A DNA stretch of 64,000 nucleotides from Siderastrea radians (GCA_964017195.1 OZ024891.1:6907994-6971993), one strand, 5' to 3'. Positions 46,083-58,500 are shown, counted from the first letter of the stretch. Made by a program: numbers and translations. The notes: a model not told the origin generated them from the letters alone.

Positions 46083-46610
46083 CCGTGCCTCTAGATCATG
46101 ATGTCGTCTTTGCCTTGGACTGTTCGTCAAGTGTTTCCGAGAAGGACTTTGAAAAGGAGTTAAACTTTTCGAAACAAATAGCTGAATCTTGGCACATTCC
46201 CCTAGACACTCTTTTTCTTTATGGGGATAAAGCTATACCGTTTCACCTGGATGGTGCCAAACCACAGTTTGATAATACGTGCAGGCGAATGGATTTGGCA
46301 CTTACAGAGGCTGCTGGCAGTTTTGGAACAAAGTCCAACAACGATCAACTTGTCGTTCTGATAACAGCTGGCAGACAGGTGTCAGGTACAGAAAGCAGAG
46401 ACGATGAACGTGATCGCCTCAAAACAGCATCTGAGGCCCTGTCCGAAAGAAATATCAAAGTGGTCGTTGTGGCAGTTGGATTGGACACTGATTTCAAGGA
46501 GCTTGGTTTGATAGTGAAACGGCCACAGTCGTTTTACCCATTATTCAGTTTTGATGACATGACGCCTGAAAAAGCCAACTATGTTGCATCCAACATCAGG
46601 AAGACCTTAG
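46083..46610 (+). CDS. gene B: von Willebrand factor A domain exon
   Basis: 176 codons, AG at 46081-46082, GT at 46611-46612, phase 1 on both sides. VVFALDCSSSVSEKDF is an intact DxSxS MIDAS strand. The later strand reads LVVLITAGRQ where an Asp is usual (TDG), so the metal site is only partly complete. VVVVAVG and KELGLIVKRPQSFYP follow. It is homologous along its length to 6036-6611 in gene A, which has lost more of the MIDAS. The domain presumably binds a protein partner; cytoplasmic location is inferred from the lack of a signal peptide or membrane segment anywhere in the reconstructed protein. Confidence 0.85.
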
Positions 46611-46742
46611 GTGAGATTACTATATTTTGTCATTTTGTAGTTTTGTTCACTTCATTGCTGGGGCACCTAATAGGGACGGACTTCACTCTCCCCCAGAGGG
46701 TACACTAGTGAACTGCAGGTGTTCTTTACCGTTTACGTTTAA

Positions 46743-47365
46743 GGCCGGTGCCTCCTTTTGTTACTGTGTATATGATCTGCGCATATCGGGTGAGGCGTGC
46801 CATTTCTCGAAAGCCTCGAAGCTTTTTCAGGCCAATTTCGGGCACAATAAAACACTGCATCTTGTAAACAAAAAAGTTTGCATGAAACTTTACTACAAGT
46901 TAAATATTTCTTACCTTAGACACAGCTTTGTAGAATGAGCTCTTCACATCTTTACAAATGCCTCTTCGGGGTGGAAAACTTCTCGGGACTTTCGAGAAAC
47001 GTTCCGCTGCTGGTCCGAGATATGTGGGTTTCTTTAGGAATTTTTTTACTAATGCAACGGGTTTTTTGCGTGGCTTATGACTGCGTGGAAAAATCAGATC
47101 TTTAAGATCAGGCGCTATCAAAGTCCAAAAGGAAAATTGGGGGTAACCACACATTTTTCAGAGATAATTGAGCTTAAATTTGGAAAGAAAATGCCGTCCA
47201 TTCTTTGTATTTTAAAGCGCTTTTAGAATTATGGTTGCATATTTATCTCTGAAAAATGCGTGGTTACCCACGTTTTTCTTTTTAGATTCTAATAACCCTT
47301 CTGCTTTCCTCTCAAAGTCTTAACCTTTGCAAAAATACCTCTAAATTGGGGAGGGGGATGCATCT
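46743..47365 (+). repeat. dispersed intronic repeat, copy 2
   Basis: It shares ordered blocks with 5072-5440: GGTGCCTCCTTTTGTTAC, TTATGACTGCGTGGAAAAA, GGGGTAACCACACATTTTTC and TGCAAAAATACCTCTAAATT. Longer than copy 1 because of extra sequence in its left half. Confidence 0.65.
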
Positions 47366-47436
47366 CTATCTTCCTCCTTGATGCTAATCTGTAAACACTC
47401 TTTCTATATATCTGCAATTAGTATAAATCTACTAAC

Positions 47437-47692
47437 GTTCTATCACTAATGCTGTTCTCTGATTGGCTACGCTACTCACTATCTATTCTGTTGTAGATAG
47501 TGAGCAGAGTGTTTTCCGGGCGCGGTGTGACCTATTTATATCATTTTTCAATAAAAACATGTAGTGTCCGCTGTTAAGTTTGGAACGTCTAGTAGATTTA
47601 TACTAAAATAATTAGATTATTCGCTCTCGATTTCTATGCGTGATAGAAATATCACGCGATAGAAATCTCGAGCTCATAATCTAATTGTTAAA
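47437..47692. repeat. hairpin-ended repeat
   Basis: The right part contains ATTAGATTATTCGCTCTCGA...TCTCGAGCTCATAATCTAAT, an imperfect hairpin, and a palindromic CTATCACGCGATAG-like core. GATAGTGAG and CTCACTATC near 47477-47505 are also inverted. It resembles the element ending at 12048. Confidence 0.5.
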
Positions 47693-48565
47693 TAGAAGGT
47701 GGTTCACATGCTTGCTCTAATCCAAATGTCCCACAAGAGAGGTTGCAATGGTGGACCTATGTACATGCATTTCTGAACATTGTTGGCCAGAGGAGTTGAG
47801 TTTACGCTTTCCCTAACAACTAAGATGCGGTCACCAGTTGGCTTTTCAGGCACAATTTCCTCTGTCCCTTCCGCCAAATGATCTTGCACTCAACTTCCTT
47901 TCTGCTTCGCTGTTTGTTGGAGTTAGATGTCACCTTGTATCTGGCATCTTCTTACTCATCACGTTTCCCTTAAAGTCTCTTAATACGCCCAACTGGTCAT
48001 TCTCCCTTTTATCTTCAACTCCTAGTGCATCCAGCCTATATTTGGCTTGTCGTACTCACCGACTTCTCTCCCAAACATGTAAATGTTGTCACTTGTGTAG
48101 TCATCACCTCCATGAACGTTTCTTTTACTGTTTCCTGGGGTTTCCTTTTCTGGCGATCTTTTCCTTCCTAACACAAATAGGAAAGCTCTTGTTTTGATTC
48201 TGAGGGTAAACGTGTCGAGGTAAGATCATGCAAAAGGGAAATAAAACGAGTTCCAGTCCCAATTTGTGATGTATGGGAAGTCAGTGTTCTCGTAATGGTA
48301 CCATTGACACCAAAAACCACCTTCATTTGCCAAAAATACCACCTCACCAACCAAAGATACCTATGCGCTATCACTACCTCTGGCGTTATGTTGTTTATCA
48401 ACATTATCAGAAGGGTGATGGTGTTGTCTAGGGTGGCGAGACTGGTTGTTGTCCAAAAGTTTAGTGATCTAAGACACTGCGAACAGATAACATCATAACA
48501 TTTGAAAGTGGCAGAGAAGTGATTTGCGACTATTATTTTCTGTTGGTTCGCAATTGATATTCTTA
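47693..48565. other. gene B intron, nothing recognised
   Basis: Open frames on either strand look like chance. No repeat is recognised. Confidence 0.4.
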
Positions 48566-49045
48566 TGGGCCGACTACATGAGCTGGGCTGGCTCAGTAGA
48601 AGGGCTGGCTTGGTCTGCCGAGATGACTGTTCAGCCCGGTATTACATGAGGCGGGCCAGCCCGCCTGCGGCTAAATTTATAAGCTGTCGTGTGAAAAGAT
48701 GGCTACATCTAAGAGAATGAATCAAGTGTTTCTATTTTCGCTAATCCATTATTTTGGCGTATCATTTTCAGTTTTATGTAGCTTTATGGTCTGACGAACC
48801 TTCATGTGTTATATAGAAAGAGAAATATCGATCTTCTGGTGGGCCATTTTGCTCTGAAGCGAAATTTAGTGACGCGAAAGTGTTGGCCTGGCAATCATGA
48901 TTACATGGTAAATTTTCATCCCAGCTAGCTGGGCTGAAATTTTTCCATGTAATCGCGAAGTTGATTTCTAGTGTGTTTCACAGACGTGCCGAGATCCCGG
49001 CAAACCGAGCCAGCCCGTCTAAGCGGGCCAGCGGTAATCGGCCCC
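48566..49045. mobile_element. Harbinger-like MITE next to the terminal exon
   Basis: The ends TGGGCCGACTACATG and GGTAATCGGCCCC form an imperfect inverted repeat, flanked by TTA on both sides (48563-48565 and 49046-49048), fitting the three-base duplication of PIF/Harbinger elements. Interior words GGGCTGGCT and AGCCAGCCC are also inverted. It ends only 38 bases before the next exon, inside the likely branch-point region. Confidence 0.65.
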
Positions 49046-49083
49046 TTATTGAATCTCAATTATACTTTCCTTCACTCTTCTAG

Positions 49084-52000
49084 ACATAGAAGCATATACA
49101 AAGGAACAATATAGGAGCTTCTCAGTTTCGGGAATTCCCCAAGAGTCAGATTTGTGGGAAAAGATTAGTCTTTGTTCGGATGTCTTGGAGGGGGCATGGT
49201 ACTGGCTGTATGACGACAAGAAGAAGCAAAGGCCACAGAAAGTTAAAAATTTGATCAGAGAAAGTATTGACAATTTCCAACGCACACTTGTTAGCGATAG
49301 TAAGATAACCATTTCCCTTGCTGTGTTTGGGAACCAAGGGAAAGGTAAAAGTCTTATGCTCAACTTTTTGTTAAATTTGTTACCTGATACCTTGCCTGAG
49401 TTACCCGACGTACACAAGGCTGAAATAGGGCCCCTTCCGTCTGGAATTGGGAGAAGCAAGACACCTGTTCCAGTTTATGTAAGGTATGGAAAGAATGTTC
49501 GGGTATTGTTACGTAAAAATGACCCAGATGCAAATCCCGTCGTTTGGGTTTCGGAAGAGGAACTAGGTGGTGGTACTATTACTCATCTGAAAAACGCACT
49601 GGAGGCAAAATTCGAGGAAGTTGAAAGATTAAGTGATGCAAGTTGTGTAGAGGTTGAGGGGCCGTTTCCAGTTTTGAGGCACTTGAATGAGAGGGCAACG
49701 ACAGCCTCAAGCCACCTTGTTGATGTGGAGTTCGTCGATCTTCCAGGTTGCGGTGCCGAAGTTGGAGATGAAACAATCAGTGACCATCTAAGTGTGGCTA
49801 ACATAGTGTTGTTCTTTAACAGTGCCGATCTCAGATCGGGGAGACCAGTTTCTTCAGAGTGCATTGCACAAATTTTCCGTAGGCATAAGGGCTTTGAGTT
49901 TGAGTCTCGACCAAAACTTGTTCACGTAGTTAATGATGAAGAAAAGTCGACTAAATCATCTTCTAGTTTTGAAGAACAAGAAAAAGAAAAGAAGGAAGAT
50001 CTGGAAAAAGCGTGGTCATGCTTTTTGTCCAGTAGCTCCGAAGATGATTCTGTAAGGTCAAAGCTTCCTCAGCTTAATGCAGAGGCTCTTTTGGAAAAAT
50101 TGAAAGGCGAAAGTGACTTGATTTATTTCCATGCTGAAAATCCTCGCTTTCTAGCATCCTTAGAGAGAGTAGTTAATGATCATGTCCACAGTGTGATGGT
50201 CAAAAAGATAATCCACCCATTCTTACAAGATATTTACTGGGCTGCCAAAAAGCTCAAAGCACGATACAAGGACATCCGCTACACTGAGAAGAAAAGAAGT
50301 GATTACATTGACCCACCAGAAACAAGTTTTGAATTGGAATTAAATAGGGATACAGCAAGCGATCTTACCACTTTCTTCATGGACCAAACAGAGTTGACAC
50401 TACATTCAGACCTAGAGAGCATGTACTTCTTCTTGTACAACAAGTTCTTATATTCCAGCTACACGATAGGTTTTGTTTTGGAAATGTTGAAGGAATCACT
50501 TGAAGTCTTCACCAGCAAACTGATCTTTGAGATATCTAGCAAGTCTAGGTTGCAGGATATCCCTTCCGATGAGTTGTGTGAGATGCTGGTCAAGGGCAGA
50601 GTCCAGGAATTCTGTGAAAACACTGCGCCAGGTTACTTGCGTCAAGTTCTGGACAAGGGAAAGACCCAAATCCACAGTCCTAGCAAACAGGAAAAGACCG
50701 ATTGGTCAAGTGGTAGTGATGTAGAAAGAAAGTCCCTATTGCGCGGGTTCCTTCAAAGGCTTCTGGAACGCACTAGAGATTCCCTTGCAAAAGGAACTCG
50801 TGGGAAGCAAAAAAAGAAATCAGGTTATGAGCTTATTCAGCAGCTCACACAAGATGCCAGGGACTTAATTGCCATCAGCTGTGCAGATAACGCCATAAGG
50901 GCTTCCATGTTGGAGCAACTGAACGTGAATTTAACAAAGGTAATCAACTTCTGCATCGACTCGATTCGTGAGATAAACCCTCATCCTAGCTTGGATGTCC
51001 AGTCTAAAATCTCGCTGCCCGAGAAAATGATGAATGCTCATAAAGACGAAAAAATACCATTGCAGTCCAGTCACAAGAAAATCATTGAAGAGGTAACAGA
51101 TCTGCTTAAGCGTCTTAAAGAGGGAAAGGAAAGCGTCGTTCTAAGGAAGTCATTTATCAACTGGAGACAAAGTTGAAACTTAAGCATAAAGTATTGGAAC
51201 TTCAGCAGTCGCGGAATGTGGATCAGCGTCTGTGGGAATTGGCTCTGGTTAATGTACTCAGTGACAAGGATCACTTTGATGTTCATCTTGACCCAAGTCT
51301 GGTTCTGGACCATCCGCCTAACACGGAAGTGGAGAGACTTCTGAGTCTGGCCCGTGAACGGCTGTTTGCCTATCAGAAGTCCCATGTTACCTGTAAAGTT
51401 GTCAGTGTGGACTCACTGTCAGCGGAAGTACCGATAATTCGTCTGCAGAAAAGTAAACAAGAAGAAAACTGCCTTGAAGTATTGGTCTCCCCAGTGATGT
51501 CTGAGAAGCTTGATACTATTCGTAAGGAATCTATAGATCCTTGGAAGCACCTGGTGCCGATATTTATCCCGACCGTCCGCCCTGGTCCAACTCCAGACAT
51601 TCAAGGAAACTTCTTCCTCGAAGAAGATCCCTGGAGTAGAAGCGGCATAGTAGAAGAGGAAGGTGAGGGAATGGAGGAAACAAGAGTGGAAAACAGTCAG
51701 AGCAGTGTTTTAAACCTTTTTCTTGTTGTAGAGCCACAACACTTACACACTCTCCAAGCAACTATTGACAGACGCCGCCATACAAAGACAAGGAACGTCA
51801 ACTTGATGTACGTCGTCTTACCACAGAATGGACGAGGAATTGGAGTGATGAGGTCAATTATCAAGCTCTTAGCAGAATGCTTCAAGTTTTCTCTCTACTG
51901 GACCATAGATGATGACATCCAGTTCATGTATCAGTATGATGGGAATGATCACAGGTGGCGTAAGTGTTCAATTACCAGGGGCCTCTTGTTTGGTCAGCGT

Positions 52001-52711
52001 GTTTTTCAAACGTGCTTGGAGGAGACTGTCAAGGAATTCCCATATTTTGAAGGGTTTAAACTGTTTACGGAGATCACTTCCAATTGGCCAAGCTTTGCTG
52101 AAAAGACGAAGGCAGCTGCTTGCCAGCTTTTGATGGACAGACAAAGTCTAGCTGATGTCCAAAAGAACCCTAACCTGCTACATCAACCATTCTCAAACAT
52201 CCCTGATGACTGTGGTGGAGATTCCCAAAAAGAAGAGGAGTTAAAGGCTTTTGAACGAGCATTTGTCGATAAATGCAGGGAACGCCTATTCAAACACACA
52301 ATTAATCACATAGCCAGCGTTTCTATTGCCCATGAAAACACCAAAAAATCTGATTTCATGAGCAAGTATCCAAAGGCCCATTACATGCGCAGTGAACAGC
52401 GATCCCAAGTAGTTCTTAACCATGCTTATGCCCTAAAGGGAAGGAATTTCGTCACAGATGAAATGCTTTTAATTGACGAGGAATTTCAAGTTCGCGATGA
52501 CGATAAATGCTCCACCCCTCACTGGGGAATCAAGGGAAGTGAGAAGTCATTCAGCAGCGCTCTCACAGTCGGCGGTGTGATCAGCTATCAAGCGATTCAA
52601 GTCTTTTACAGCCAGAAGAAGCGGCTAAGGAGTGTCTTTGAAATGGTAAGTACCTCTTTCGTGCCATCTCAGGCAGAGCACAGTTCCGAGGATATGGATG
52701 ACAACAAATGA
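49084..52711 (+). CDS. gene B: terminal exon, P-loop GTPase + glycosyltransferase-like, one-base frame break
   Basis: Entered in phase 1 after CTCTTCTAG. The first part (to about 51.12 kb) encodes FGNQGKGKSLMLNF (P-loop), a Thr switch (SKTPVPVY), the G3-like LPGCG and a G4-like VVND, then a helical middle. The frame then meets a stop at 51176, while homology to gene A resumes one frame over by 51.14 kb (YQLETKLKLKHK...) and runs to the stop at 52709-52711. It includes TIDDDIQFMYQYDGND and TRGLLFGQRVFQTCL, nearly identical to gene A. Exon length plus the carried base is one short of a multiple of three, as expected for a single missing base. Either a true frameshift (pseudogene or truncated GTPase) or a sequence error. 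Roles as for the gene A exon; the protein would have about 1,210 residues here. Confidence 0.8.
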
Positions 52712-54170
52712 GTTGGTACGAGTTTGCAGTTATGCGTTTGCTGAAGTCTGATATTGTTCACATCCAGAGACTACTGCAGCCCTGAATAATCTTTACCAGT
52801 AAGACTTTGCTTTCGCTTTCTCGGCTAGATGTACAAGGTAGCACCAATTCATTTGGTCAAAAGTGAAGCGTCGTGCGTAAGGTAAGCCAGGGATAAAAGA
52901 ATCTAAAAATTCAGAGGACCAAACGCTTTTTTGTTATCTTGTAGCTTTGTTCTTCTGTTGGCGAGCGTACGATCCTATGTGTTTACCACTTGTTAGTTTC
53001 CTCGCTTGTACATGCAAAGGGGAATATTCGGAGACACAGAACAACTTAATCACAGTTGGTATTTGTATGAATTCATCGTTCCAAGGGTACGTAAACGGTG
53101 AAATGTTTCCTATTGTAGTCTTGAATGTGTACGGGAAATGCGAGACTGATGATGTTTTGGCTTAAATGATACCAATTCCTTGTGACCCATCACAGCATTT
53201 ATAGCATTTCACCTTGAAAACGAAGGTGTATAAAGAGAAGGTGTTGCTGGGTAGGCAAGTCTGTTCAACGAAATTGTGTCTTTTCTTCAAAACTCCAGTG
53301 CACCGACGATGCACAAATGATGTAAAAAGGAGTAAAAAGACAAAACACTTGAAACATGTTGCTACCGAGCCTCGTGACACCTCCCCAGTACGAGCGGGGT
53401 GATAATATGGTATTCTATAACCATTATAATACCTACATTGTAGTGACTATTTTATGTCATTACAGATATTGATTCTTGTCAGTTAGAAGTAATAGGCCAG
53501 CAACTAAAATAATTCTGTGCCTAGGTGGGTGCATGTCCTGCACTTTTTACTTGACTTTAGTAAGTACGTGTGTGACTTTGGTTTTATTAGTCGTTTCAAC
53601 GCACAGCTAGAGAAAGATGCAAAACCAAACTTACGTTTTTCCTAGATACGTCACTAGTCTTGTAGTAAAAGTCAACTTAGAAGAGAAAAAAAAGCAAGGA
53701 CCAAAAAAAAAAAAAAAACAAAGAAACAAAGTAAGCGCTTTCCATGTGTATGGAAGAACCGGTTGTTCCTGTGAGAAATCAAATAGAGCGGTCCATTTCA
53801 CTTGAAAAAGGGAATAACTCCAGAGGTATTCCTGCCTTCTCGTTTTTATCAGAATTAGCAGAACATAACTGTACCATTTGCGTAATAACACTTGTACCGT
53901 GCTCCTTGATCGGATACACGATCTGCTTTGGCGGGAAAAAGCCCACCCGTTTTTACATACAAATGGAAAACGCTGAGAATGTTTACATTTTGATATTCTT
54001 TTAGTGTATGGGTACATAGGAGAGAAATACTTAGACTGTTGCTGTAAAATATATGTAGTGGAATGGCACATCATTTGTATTGATAATATAAGATTAATGT
54101 AATACATGGTATTAGACAATAATGGATAATATTAAAAGATAATTAATAATTAATAGTAGTAGATAATAGA
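52712..54170. other. downstream of gene B, no gene
   Basis: No AATAAA is close to the gene B stop; the nearest clear ones are over 1 kb away. A poly-A run at about 53704-53719 is the only simple sequence. No coding region is supported. Confidence 0.4.
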
Positions 54171-54300
54171 TGTTGTGGTTCAATTTTATCCTTGGTTCAA
54201 TTTTTCTTTTTTCTTTGTTTTATACTCATTATCATACATTACCACATACAAAAACAAAGGAAAATAAAAATTCAACCAAGGATAAAATTGAACCACAACA
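54171..54300. mobile_element. foldback MITE with 35-base arms
   Basis: TGTTGTGGTTCAATTTTATC at the left is the inverted copy of GATAAAATTGAACCACAACA at the right, with one mismatch over about 35 bases. TAGATAATA occurs just outside both ends and may be a target duplication. Confidence 0.7.
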
Positions 54301-55120
54301 TAGATAATATTTTTTTACAATAGTTTTAATAGTTGTGGTTCATGATATGGGACTTAATTTGTAAGTGCCCGTGTTTGCTCTTGCAATATTACAGTCGCTT
54401 TTCCGTAGTGTGTGATGATTGCTAAGCGAAATGAAAAAGAGTAACTCTTGATCTCGGCTAAAAGTGGTCTATATGACAAAGTTGATTTTCATGTTTAGCT
54501 TGTTTGTTCTCTTTTGGCGAACAGTGTTGAGATAAAGAAATTTTATTTTTTTTGAATAGCTTAGTAAGTTACAGGATGAAGCATCCTTAAAAAAAATTAT
54601 TTTTTGTAGTAGTTTTATGGTATGTTGTATGTACTTAGAGTTGTTATTAACTTTTTTTTTTTCAAGTGAAGCAGCTTTTCAATCCGAGGTAGCAGCTTTT
54701 CAAATGTTCGTCGTACGGATCTTGTCGGAAGTGGTCTTGTCCAAACATCTACTCTTCCCCACCCCACCCCATTACTCCCTTTTGATTTTATCCTGCAGAT
54801 TGTCGCGTTTAAAGAGTTGCCTTATTAAGTTCCTTCGACTACTGATAGATACGTTGTTTGTAAACTGAGTTTTAGTCTTACGTTTATATCTGTACGTTGT
54901 AAGTGGTAAGGTTCAACGAATAAAAATTATTTTGTAGCTGACTATTTAGGCATTTCACTGTCGAAGTCGGTGTTTATAATGCTTGGCGCCGAACTGTTTC
55001 CGCTTGTACAAACGTTTTTGACAACTTTGTTTGCCATCATTTTGACAACATCTGATGGCTTCCATGTCAACTGGGAGAGGTGGAGCTGTCAATTTTACGT
55101 TCACACTCGCGACTCCTCCT
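54301..55120. other. intergenic, nothing recognised
   Basis: A/T-rich with T runs near 54650. No gene is supported. Confidence 0.4.
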
Positions 55121-55210
55121 CCTCCTAGCCTGCGTGCAGACGTCTATTTCCTTTGCTTCTGCGTGAAGCAAAGGACATAGGAGACGTCTGCACGCAGGCT
55201 TCCTCCTCTC
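55121..55210. repeat. strong hairpin with TCCTCCT flanks
   Basis: AGCCTGCGTGCAGACGTCT on the left is inverted as AGACGTCTGCACGCAGGCT on the right, with further pairing through TCCTTTGCTTC/GAAGCAAAGGA around a short loop. Nearly the whole unit is palindromic, so it is a short MITE or hairpin transposon. Confidence 0.7.
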
Positions 55211-55424
55211 AGAGTTCTTGAACGTGATTGGTCAGTTAAAACGGAAGCCGTTAAAAAGTTGTCAAGAACTGATCACAACTTTTTATCTAGTGGTAGCGGT
55301 TGGGCTAGCGGTACTGTAACGGGGCTTGTAACTTCAATTGTTTTGATCGTCCATTTTCTCTCTTAGCGCCACTATTTTCATCAATAGGCTTTTGGAAGAC
55401 GTGGTCCAGGAAAGTGTAACTCTA

Positions 55425-55590
55425 GCATCCCGAAGACATTTCGGGACTTTCCCAGAAACATTTCGGGCCACTCCCGGAGACATTTCGGAACTCTCCCAAA
55501 AACATTTCGGACCACTCCCGGAGACATTTCAGGACTGTCCCAGAAACATTTCGGGCCCCTCCGGGAGACATTTCGAGCACGAAAACCTAA
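55425..55590 (+). repeat. tandem array of 24-25-bp units
   Basis: About seven units around ACATTTCGG(G/A) with alternating CTCCCGGAG and TCCCAGAAA spacers. The period keeps one frame open for 75 codons (repeated RHFG.FPETF-like peptide), but there is no other sign of a gene. Confidence 0.75.
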
Positions 55591-58500
55591 AGAGATGTGC
55601 AACATTATTTCGGGCTTAACTGCCTCTGGGAGTTTTGACAACGTACCCCCAAAAGTGAAAGATGAATATTAAGTTCTTTCTCACATGCTTATTGCCTTTC
55701 AAAGCAGCGTTTTACTTCTCAGGACTAATATAGACCGCGTGACAGCATACTTACGCCATGCTGTCACTGAATTACGGATCCCTCTGCGTCCACAAATACC
55801 TAATAATAATACCTGATTTGTAGAACACCAAAATCCTAAAAGTCCAGTGACGCTTTACAATATATAATTTAAAGGAAACAAAAAAGAAACTATGCGCAAT
55901 CACGATTAGAAGCTTCTAAAATACAAAAACGTTTTTAACAACAACAACAACAACAAACACACTAAAAAAGCTTACAAAAAATGCAACATAAGAGTATACA
56001 TAGCTAACTTGTCCGCAGCTCTCTTGTTCATATTTTTGGATGGTCAAACACCTAGTTGGACTATATATAGCTTTTGAGGAAATGTTTTAAGTAAGAACCT
56101 CAAGGTGCTAAGTCGTTCAACGCCTTATAAGTCAATAGTTCACTCGTTCTCTGAGGAGCAGTTAACGAAACTCTCCTAAAATTGGTGTGATGTGAACGTA
56201 TCTTCCAGTAATTCAGAGAAGTCTAGCAGCGGCATTCGGTACATTCAAACCTCTATCACGGACACACGACGGGACAGGTTGATGTCTGTCAGTATTATGG
56301 AGGTATCTGTGGTACGGAGGTATTATATGACGTAAGCCAGAATTGCGTACTGTTCTCAAACAGCGGCCATTATGAATTTCGAGGCTTTGCCAAATCCTCC
56401 AAAATGCACCAAAATTGACCAAAAAGTAACCAAAATCAACAGAGAACACAAAAATTATCTAAATATGTAAAATGTACCCCAAGAAAGTTGTAATTTCTCC
56501 TTAAAAAGAGTGATATTTGCAAATTCTGAGAAAAGGCCTGTCAAAATGTGGTTGCCATGGTAAAAAACTAATTTGTGAACTCCAGCACGAGACCTGATAA
56601 CACGTAGTGGGGTCATCTTGTAAAGATCCTGACCAGTGTCCTTTGCTCTACATGACTCAGTCGAATTTAGTTTCAATGTTCCTTGGGGGTCTCAGGGAAA
56701 AAAAAACTCACTGTTTTCCTTGGGGCCAGTCAGATTACGTGCTTATTATTCGTTATGGCATCTTTAATGCAATACAGAGCCGCTGTGGGGTAGCATAATT
56801 TGTATCTTAAAGCCAACGAATTTTCACATCGTGTTAAGGGAAAATTCTGGCCTATGTTATCATATCTATTTTATTTAGAAGCTGTGTATCTTCTAGCTTT
56901 AAGAAATGTTGTTCACGCGTGGCAAATCAGTTATTACAAAAAGCTTTGGTTTGCACAAATCTGCTTGGCTTGTATCGTTTCGACAGTCCACTTTTGATTC
57001 GTCTCGCTAATGTCGTGGAAATGTATCCGCGACCTTCCTGCTATGTAGATTCCTCAAAAACAGCTACAGCTGTTTTCCATCCGGCCTCAAACCACCCACC
57101 TCCCAATCCACTACTACCGCATAAAAAGGAGATGGCATGCAAATTTCCTTCATCACTCGACGATTAGAGACGAATCATAACCAGTCCTTGTTTGTTTTTC
57201 TTTTCTTTTTTTAGTCCATCAAGATAGTCAGTTTGCTCTGCTCACACACAACTGACAAAAATTTAGGATGACAATGGCGGGGACCAAGCCTGGAACCACC
57301 AACCTTCAAATGTAGTCCAACGTGCTACGCAAAAAAAAAGATGGAAGCCAAAAATGTGAAGCAACACCCATCTCGAATACATGTACCTATAGCATTGCTT
57401 GCTGTTGTAACATAAACTTCTTGATGTCATTCTTGATTACTTTAAAAGAAAAATGCTTCAAGGAAACTTCTTTCAAGCACCCGAATTATATTTCCAGCTT
57501 AAAAAAAAAGAACACCTTGTTTTCAGTTTTTAAAATTCAGTTGTCAGCTCCTGTCATGAACATTTCATTTCATGTATCTTGTCTCTTTCTAAAAGAGCCA
57601 TCTTGAAGTAGTTAGACTGACTAGTAGTAACAGCTTGCAAAATTCAATTTTGTTTTGGCTTGATATTTTTTATTAAATTTATTAATTATAGGATAGACAA
57701 GACAACAAAATAATAATATAACCCTTCTAAAAATTAAAAATTTCAATGGTAGATTGCCAAAACAAAAATGAAAGAAAACCCCAGAATACCTCGATCAAGA
57801 ATTTCTGACCTAAAAAATCTCACACACCCTCATTTTAAGTCCCCCCAGGTGACAGGGTGGGAAAACTGTCCTTGCTGCAACTGGAGATAAATTAGTGGTC
57901 TTATTTTATTATTCGCAATTTAGTTTCCCACAAAACCCATAATTATGCATTGAAACTCTTTTATTTAAGCCGTTGGCAATTTATCCTATGCTAGAAAGTA
58001 TGATCGCTTTCTGCACGCGTTGCGTGCCTTTGTTTTTGGAACTTTACCTTTACTTTTGACATTGCGCTTTCTTTTCAGTCGGGGGGAAAAGTACTTCTCT
58101 TGGTCAATTTTCGTATCTATGCCCGAAGAAGCCCGAAGGGGGCCGAAAAATCTCCGATTTATATTGTCCAATCAGAAAGAACTACGAACTCGCGCCGAAA
58201 AATGAAACAGAATGTTTTCAAGTTTAAACATGGCGTCCCTAGCACGGAGGAATCTGGAGGCCATAAGCTTAGTTCCAGTCATGCTTTGGCAGTGTCAGCG
58301 AGAAGTTTGGCTGTTGGAGATTCTAAAATTTATACCTTACTGTTGAATAATGGTTAAAGATAGCCTGTTGAAGCTTTATTGGTTTACATATCCAGATTGT
58401 TCTTCATTTATCTCGCCGTGGCGCAATACTAAATTGCAAAACCATTTACAATTGGTTTTTATATGGCGTTCCAAGGCTGAAATATAGCGTTGCTCAAAGC

